Below are positions 14,201 through 23,200 of a DNA stretch of 64,000 bases, piece after piece. Numbering within the stretch: position 1 is the stretch's first letter; each line of letters begins with the position of its first letter. This DNA comes from Siphonodentalium dalli (lineage: Eukaryota > Mollusca > Scaphopoda > Gadilida > Siphonodentaliidae). The position numbers and the translations under genes are program-made. The DNA is taken from positions 171,114,394-171,178,393 of the forward strand of contig CP136069.1 in assembly GCA_032622095.1 (NCBI GenBank), read 5' to 3'. The notes under the pieces were generated by a model. It saw nothing but the letters and a program-made list of their open reading frames with translations. It was not told the DNA's origin and searched no databases.

Positions 14201-17200
14201 ATATGAATCTACTGGACAGTATTGCCTAAACAACGTAAAGTCAACGGCCACGCGTGTCGACCGTTATCTCGTTGATGTTTATATGTCTTCTATATTATAG
14301 ACGGGTCCTTGCCAAGAACAATATTCGATAAGACGATGTGTGTCAAACAGCTGTCAATCATTGAGGGTCATGGCTTGATGATAGTCCGAGCTGATAAAGG
14401 TTAGTACCAAACGTCAAAGTATGAGAACACACCGATTGAAAAGGGTGAATTGCATGGGTAATGTCGCTTTCTCGGCCTAATGCGCCGTTCGATCGATGTA
14501 TAGAATACACCTGTACATTTACTTGTGCATTATACTATAAACATCCCACATTCGCATACACACAAACATAGCTTTCGTTCGTGAAATATGGACGTATAAA
14601 CTAGAATTGTTAACAATTGTCAAGTTTAGCCATACGTAGTACTAAATTCGAATGTGTATTAGGCCAAAGAAACAAATATGTGTGGTTTTGGTTTTCCTAC
14701 CGACCCTATTTTAAACCCCCTACCCTGAAGTGTTTTTCATGGTTTTCAAGAAAATCTATTGATTGTTTTCTCCAAAAAATTCATAAGACACAAAACAAAA
14801 AACACCTTTAAGCATCTCAGAATAGGTTGATTTCTAAGTAAAAGTATTGTGTAATATTATAATTTATGCAAAAATAATCAAAAGTAGTTTTATTTCAATA
14901 TTGCAGAGTAAAATACGCAAATAAAAAGTCATAAGAATATGTCAAAATAAAAATAAATAATTAAAAAATAAAATTTCAAGTCTACCTACCGACCCTATTT
15001 TTTTCGGCTTGTAACCCAAACCAGACATTCAATTTTGTTTGGCTTTACCGGTGTCTACTGTAGTAATCTAACTCACGGGGCCATGCCGCCTATACGCAAA
15101 CTGAAATAGTTGTGTTGTGCCTAACGTGTAGCATACGAATTTTTTAGCAAAGAGGAATAATCCAATTTTTCTAAAAACTGAACGGGCTACCAACGCTAAC
15201 AAGTTAGTATGAGAATGGGAATTTCTGAGAGCGGAAAGAACTTAGTTTGATTGAAGTCAATTAAGCACATCAGTGGCAGCTTGTCTCCGCCACCGACTAT
15301 TGTGTACACGTATTCCTACACTTTTTGCCGATATCAATAAACGTGTAGTTTTGGCGCCGTGAAATCACGTGACTTTTCCCGCCAAGAAAATTTCTATAGC
15401 AATACAGCAGTAACCAGGGATGTGGCTAGAGGGGGGGGTGTGGGGGGTGTCTCACCCCCCATGCAGCAGAGAGCTATATTTTCAATAGTTGGAAATTTCA
15501 TACCTGCCACAACGAAATTTCACACCAACAATAGGTTGAAAATGTTCTTGTAGTTTGATTATAAAACAATTTATTGGGGGGAATTTATTGTTTTTCGACC
15601 AATATTTGCATATGTTCCTATTTGCGATTTACTTTTTCGCACACCGGGACGAACCATGGTCGGCCCGGTGTGTCATTACCCCATCCACATGGCCAATACA
15701 AAACTGCTAATTAGTTTAGCAAAACAATATTTTACTACATTTGGTCAAATTTATGTAGATATAAATGGTCATCAGTTGAAGAATTTTCCAACCTGAGGGG
15801 GAGCATGAGGTTTGAAATTTCCAACACTAGGAAAGCTTCAGTTGAGGCCAGTCTAGATGCTAGGATTTGCGATTTTCTTGTATATAGTTTTCAAAATTTC
15901 TCACACCGGGCCAAACAACCATGGTCGGCCCAGTGTTTCCTGGTCTGTTGTCGGTAGCTGCGTGCATTTGTCTGGAATTAGATCACTAGTTGTTTTTTTT
16001 GGGGCAATTTTCAGGTTAAAATATCTTAATGTTCTTATACTGGGAAAATAGAAGCATGGCTTATGAATATATAGGAAATTAGGCCTGAGCATGAGGTACC
16101 GTACAAGGGGGAGGTGCAAATGGAATTATGCAAAAAGTTGTGTTATTGCGACTCCGATTCAAGGCGGGGGGGGGGGGGTGCAAATGGAATTATATAACAA
16201 GTTGTGTTGGTGTGATTCCGACTCAAGGGGGGGTGCAGTTGGAAATTCCCAAGGTGGACACCCCCCAGCGGAGACCTTCTAGCCACATCCCTGGCAGTAA
16301 CACACGCTATAAGTTACACGTGCATGTTCCTGGTATTATATATAATCTCGACTGGTTTCAGGGAAGGATGGAAAATTGTACGTGTTTGGTTTGACTGATT
16401 TTGAGGGAGAAGAATTCGAGAACGTGACCAGAACGAAAGCCGATTGTAAAGAACATAGAATAGAGAAAACAAGAGGCAAGTTTACCCTTACTTTGCTATT
16501 AGATTCTCCCACCCAGTTATAAAAGTATACACCGGAGTGGTCTATAATCCATTTCGAGGGATGTTCAGGAAATGAAAACGAGAGATACTACAAGATCAGA
16601 AACATTCTGGAATTGTTCAGATAAACATTCAACACTGCAGGCCGTTTGTTGAACTTAATTTGTTGTCTGAATATTTCTTAAGGGAACTTCTAGTCAATGA
16701 GTATTTTGGTAAAGAAAGGTCTAATCGTCTGTTCTGTTCCATTTAGAAGTGGTTAATTTTTCGCCCTATATTGTTCACATTGTTATTGTTATTACAAACA
16801 TGTAAACCATCCCCAACGACTGCATGCTTTGGACGAACGCGTGGGTGCCAGATGTGTTATACATGTAGCGTTTACTTCCATGGCACCGACATGTCCAGTC
16901 TATGTAAACATACACTCAGATTCATACTGATACTGAGTCTATTGCATTCCCATCAACTTTTCATTTCTGAACGGTTGTGGGCTTCCCCCAAATTACGTCA
17001 CACCGCACTAAATATAAATCTGAAATTAGTTGTGATTGACAGGCGTAAACATGGCCACGTGCCAGTGCCGTCATGGCCGCTTCAACCCCGTGAAGCCGAT
17101 TCTAAGAATCGGAATTAATAGTTGCAGGGTTTGTGACTTTTCGTTCGGCGGTTAATTGTTTTACTGACAATAAAGGGAAACAGCTAGCTTCCGGGATCCA

Positions 17201-20200
17201 AAATAATATGTACAATAACTAAGACAGATCTTCTTGAAATTATAAAAAATGTCAATTTATGTGGATCTCTCTTGGAGTCGGACTCAGACCGAATTATTTT
17301 TTAGATTGGCCAGGCGATTTGTCGCCCATGTTGTCAAAAAATAACACAAATCAACGGCCACGAATCAAAAATACATGAATTTCGGGACTATCTGCTAAAA
17401 CAACTACAGAACTAAAAAAAAGTTAAATGACATAACAAAACGATCTATCAGTTCCCCAGCACCGGCAGTAGTACCACCACAGCCAAAACGAGCGAAGAGC
17501 AACACAATTCTATCACCAACCCCACCGAAACCCTCCCGACCTTACACAGCCGTATTATTAGCTCCAAAGATTGGCCAGTTGTACCCTAATTACAGTTGCC
17601 TGCAATCCAAATTCCGGTGATTCTTGATTTTAAACTTTCGACCGCTCGTCAACAATCTACTTTATTTGTCGATTTGTGAATTTCTCTTCCGGTATAACAT
17701 GACGTCATGGATACTATTTTAACAACATTTAGCCACACCTTCGGAATTTCCCCACCGAGAGCACGTGACATGTTACTAGTTTTTTATTGGGGCACACATT
17801 TCTTGGAGCTAAGTTTTGATTGGCGGTAATTACAAGGAATCCCGGGTTTGGGAAATGAAAACTGAACGAAAGGTCGTCAGACCCACTATTTTTTATATGT
17901 GGGTATGTAGTTTACTCCAGACTGCGACATGTCATGCCAACATAATGGTACCGCAGATGAAATACAATGTTGAGGGAAACTTACACCAGGCAATTATTCT
18001 AGTGCACTTAGAAATATATAAACATGGAACATAAATCATGCTACATGTACTATTAAACACAAGTTTATCGGGAAAGGAATACACTTGCCCATAGGCCATG
18101 GATGACTTCGAATCTGGATACGGACGATTTCCTCACAACATAAATTGTCTAATTTCATTAGAGAATATCATTCCGATTTAAATTTCTTACGACGGAACAA
18201 ATTTAATCAGACTAATGTGATGCTGTGGTCATAAAATAACTGAAATAATCACTACATTTCAGGGTGCCATTTGTATGCTGTGAATCGTCAGTGTGATAAC
18301 CATATGAGAATTGTTGTTGCTATTGGTAAACGTTTATTGTTGTATCTGTGGAAACATTCGCTAGCGAAAACAACATGGTGCCCAATACCGGATGTCGACG
18401 TTGTTGAAGGATTCACGTTTGTCCGCGTGAGTACCGATCGCTAAATTATTGTTCTTATTCTAATGGAAACGGTTCAAAATATACAGTAATGCTCTAATTA
18501 ATCGACTGCTTAACCACAGCAGAATTATGGGTAACTTTTCAGGATTTAGTCTGAAATATGGCTTGTTGCCATTCATCGGAAAGCTCTCGGGGAGCTTTCC
18601 GATGAATGGCAACAAGCCATATTTCCGACTAAATCCTGAAAAGTTACCCATAATTATGCTGTGGTTCAGGAGTCGATTAATTAGAGCATTACTGTATATC
18701 ATGTTCATACACATCAAGCTAAATCTGTTCAGTGCATGGTGCATGCGCCTGGCAATTGACACTCCTCTCTCTGAACGCAATTTAGGAGCAAAAACAATAA
18801 AAGATGACGTGTTAGAGCTACTTCACCGCCATAGTGATATTTGTATTTGTGTATGTCCTCAAGTGTATGTGTATTTCAGTTATTTAGTTGTTATTTATGG
18901 GAGAGGAGCTATATGCATGTTAGAACAAATTGTGTTCCGACCCCATACACTTGTAAACATCTTTATATGGTTGTGTCTGATTATTTCTGACATATACAGG
19001 CTTATTAAAAGTGCTTCCCCGCATGAACACCCAAGACCCTATGACCATGATGCACAATTCACGTTTTGAAGAAACGACATCGGCTCGCAACCCCCATTAG
19101 GTTGAAATTTTCCAACTGGTATGTGAAACTGTCGAACTGCTGGAAATTCCAAACAGATAACTCCTAAATGTATGGAAAATGTCCAACTAATTGCCATTAA
19201 CGTCACACAAAAAATTACCGAAAGTAGGAAAATGTTAGTCTGTTGGTCTATAGAGATATCAAATAATATCGATTGCCCATCGTTTAAGGAACTACAATCC
19301 TTCGAGTCACCACAAATCATGACGCTCATAGACGGACACAAGGTAGATAATCAGATATGCGTCGGGTACAAAGATCAGTTCGACATCATAAACGAGAAGA
19401 ACGGTGACGTCCTACAACTCTTCACCGTCGAATCAAATAAAGTGAGTAGAACATACATGTATGCTTCGACCATGCATATATATTCACCAACGCTCTATAG
19501 TAGTTTTATAACGAGAAAACATTAAGGGAAGAAAGTGTTGTTCAATTTGGTACAGTAGTATCGCCAAATCAAATGGGATGTTGTTAAGTTCGTCTATACT
19601 AAAAGCCAACAGCATCCGATCGTGCACGACCTACCCGACCGAACGACCCCAATGGGTCCGAGGGAGATGGGTCATGCACTGTCGTGCAGGATAGACGTGT
19701 ATTTACCAAAGGTACAAACCCCATGTCAATTGCTCGATCAGAAACGGCACTGTTAACCTTGTTCGGAATCCTACATGGGGGCGGTACGGTCGGGGAATGC
19801 GGCCGGCTTTTAGTAGGACCCTTCGTGTTGGTTGTGTTGCCATCGCGACCAAATGGGATGTTTACCGTTTACCGGCTATATTCATTATAGAAGATCCCTT
19901 CGTGTATATGGCTATTGTTGCTTATAAAGATAAGCGGCATCGTCATAATTATACTGAGCCAATAGTATATGTAAATTAGATGTTATATAGACATATTACA
20001 TAATGTAATATGATGTTTGCTGATTTATTATTTAAACCCATGTATACGTATTTTAGTTCCTAATACATGTATATGTTGACTATATTACATGTGAAAATTT
20101 GGAATAACATGACTGATGTCCGAGTTCTTTCACATGACACTGGGTCATTACGTACGTGCTATATAGCACCAGAAAAACCGACACATTGTTAAAAATAAAA

Positions 20201-23200
20201 TCTAGCCTGAGTTTGGCATTTCATTTCACCAATTAACGCCGCCCATTCTATTGATTCAACGATTTGGGATTCAGGAATTTTAGATATATCTATGTCGCAC
20301 CGAAAGTGCATGTTACATTACTCATGTATATGACCATGCATGGTAAGATACAACGAATTTGATTACCTTTGACCATTGTTTCACTAAGGTAAACCTGGTG
20401 TCGGCGATTGACGTTTACGATGATGGCGAAGCAGAACTTCTCCTCACATACAACAGTGAGTATCTTGTTTCATCTGTTTTAAATTTGGTGCAGTCATATA
20501 TACGTCTATAAATCACACACCCTCTACATTCACACAATTAGCGCCCGTAAGAATCCGTACAAATCACGATACCGTTCACGTGAATGTTTCCAATGTTTAT
20601 CAAGCGATAACTGAAACTGAAGCCTCCACTTCATAAAAAGTAATGAACCCACGTGCGTTACTTCAAACCGATCACGCGTCGCAGCCTGTTGATATACTGG
20701 CCGCACTTCCAACTCTAGTTTCGGGTTTTCCAATCAGCTGTTTTGACGCCGTTTTGTTTTTATATTTTTGCGATAATTTATTTTGCTATATCAATTATCT
20801 CTTTTAATACATAAAAAAATCATTGAGATATCTTAGTTTGATTTGCAGTAAATCTACTTGTATATGATTATAAGGAATGACTAGAAGATCAATCGCGGTC
20901 GTTGGGTTTTGACCTGCAGAGCAATTAAACAAAGTTCGTGTGTATCCCTTCAGGTCAATACCCAATGACCCCAATTGATATTCCAATCATGTCTTACATG
21001 TATATAGACAGTTGGGGGAGGTAATTCATTGTAGAAATTGTGCCAAGAATTTGAGTTTCCAACCAATATCTAGTGTGAGATATTTTCTTCCTTTCGGTCA
21101 ATTTCTAAATAGTTAGACCACAGGAGGTATCAGTTGGAAAATTCGAACTCACGGTTCGGAGATTGGGGTGGTACAAATGAAATGTATATCCAGGGTTCGG
21201 AAAAAAAATTCAGGCACGTATGGCATTTTTTCCCTTTCGATCATTTTTTGACACCCACCCCCCATTTTAACACTAAAACAGAGATTTGCGGGGGTAAATT
21301 CACTGTAAACATGTATATGAATTTCTGTGCATACTATTTATCATGGATGTTAACATGGACGTGTAAATAGGAATGAGTCATTTTGAGGTCATTCGGCCAA
21401 AAAAACATGGCTGCCAGCGGCCATCTTGGATTTCAAAATTTGCAACAAAATACAACACGATAACTGCCTGCAGTCAGTTTACCAGTTAGAATTACATTAT
21501 TTCTCTCATTCAAAGTGGTTTTGAAGCCCAACTCATTGCCAAAACACTAAAAAAAACAAGCATGAAATTTTTTTTTTAGTTGCAGAAAAAATTGCTTGTT
21601 GGTGGCTATGACCACCCACCCACCCCGGCATACGTTTTTCACCCCCCCCCCGGTATGTCCAGAAATTCTATTTTTAAATATCGAAACATTTCCCTACCTG
21701 GTATAATTACAATCGGGCACACTATTTGGTGTTAAAATCACTCCGATTTCAAATAACAGCTCATGGGTACATACGAAACGACGGATGCCGTTGTGTGCAG
21801 TGTCTAATTTCCACGTCGGCGCGTGCATGTATGTGATGCATACTAATGTATACTCTTTCTTCAGGGTCGAGCCACTTTCAGAAGCTAACGGAAGAAATCA
21901 CTCGTCAGTTCGACTTTGACTGGAATTTCGAGCCAGAAAGTATAGGTACGTTTACTCTGAGAAAACATTGTTTCTTTATACGTTCTCGAGGGTTGTAGCA
22001 GGTCTGGAAATTTGGAAAATGAGGACATACCTGTCAGTGTAGCCTGTGTCATATGTGGCATTACTAGCTTTGTGTTAATTATTTTAGAACGATATGAAAG
22101 TAATACATTTGGATGCGTAACATGATTTTCTTATGCAGCTGTGCAGGCCAACCCCGTGTGAGTTGGCTACGGAAAAATAGTCCGATGTATCTCCCCATGA
22201 ATAATGTTGTCATCTGCGCTTGAAAGACAATATTTTGAAATTTCTACGATATTTTTTTTTCTATTTTAAATATTTCTCAGTTTCATCATAACACTATCGG
22301 GTAGAAGAAGCTTATTTACTGACATTCACTATGTTGTCGTGGTCTGCTGTTCGGTTGAAAATGGTCAGTTTTTGGTCAAAAATATTTTTTATTGGACTGT
22401 GTGCAATCCAAGGGTAACAACTCAATGATTAATTTTACGAACAAACCACTGACACCGAGTGCAGTAAATTATATTAAATAGAGAGCCTCAATCGAATTTA
22501 GTGGACGAGGTTAGCAAATTTCTTTTAAGATTGCGACGAATTTGAAATCCATTTTATCACATAATCACACTTTAGCAAGGAAAAACGATCTCGAAACGGC
22601 TGGGGTTAAAACAAATGAATATTGATTCCCTTATTACAACCAAAGAGGAAATAAAGACAACTTCAAGAAAAAATATATAGTTCCATTTTAAACGTGTCTT
22701 TTTATGTTGACACAATTGTTCAACCACCCTTATCACCCATGTTTATTTAATAATCAACATTAAATAACCCAAAACAAATTGAATATCATAATGATATTCT
22801 AATTATTAATAGCTAAGCTGGTACATTACATGTACTCTATGTGCCGATAATACATGTGTGACTTACTAAAACATGAGGCCGGGCATAGGGGCTAATTATG
22901 TGATAAATATGACTTTTATCTTGTCCCGTTTCCACTTTCAGTGTCTGCCTTCCCGTACGTGCTTTCTTTCACTCCCGATACGTTGGAGATACGTTTCATA
23001 GTTAACGGATGTTTGGTGCATTCCCTGACCCTACCACACCTATCTCTCATAACGGCGAAGGTGAGTATTCAGTACCTTACATCGCCCTATATGTTTGAGT
23101 AACAACATGCATGGTAGATCATGCCACGATTCTCTACTCTGACCATGCCTTTTCTGTCGAACTATATAACCTTGAAAAAATGACGCAGGCAATTTATTTC

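Larger units (their letters stand above)
16476..18262 (+). other. GC-AG intron of the GARNL3-like gene
   Basis: It starts GCAAGT and ends ACATTTCAG. The phase and protein similarity on both sides (EKTR / GCHLYAVN) fix the junction. A non-GT donor with otherwise strong consensus fits the minor GC-AG class known in animals. The intron holds a degraded ORF1-like fragment at 17350-17620. Confidence 0.85.

Noticed and set aside
18460-19069. Two overlapping opposite-strand frames of 106 and 180 codons with the same repeated peptide
   Set aside because: They read through the two arms of the pogo-like palindrome (18484-18694); the shared peptide is the same DNA read twice.
19546-19890. A GC-richer segment with a 68-codon frame
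   Set aside because: No splice sites, domain or terminal repeats could be supported; only a vague internal word similarity (CAAATGGGATGTT) was seen.
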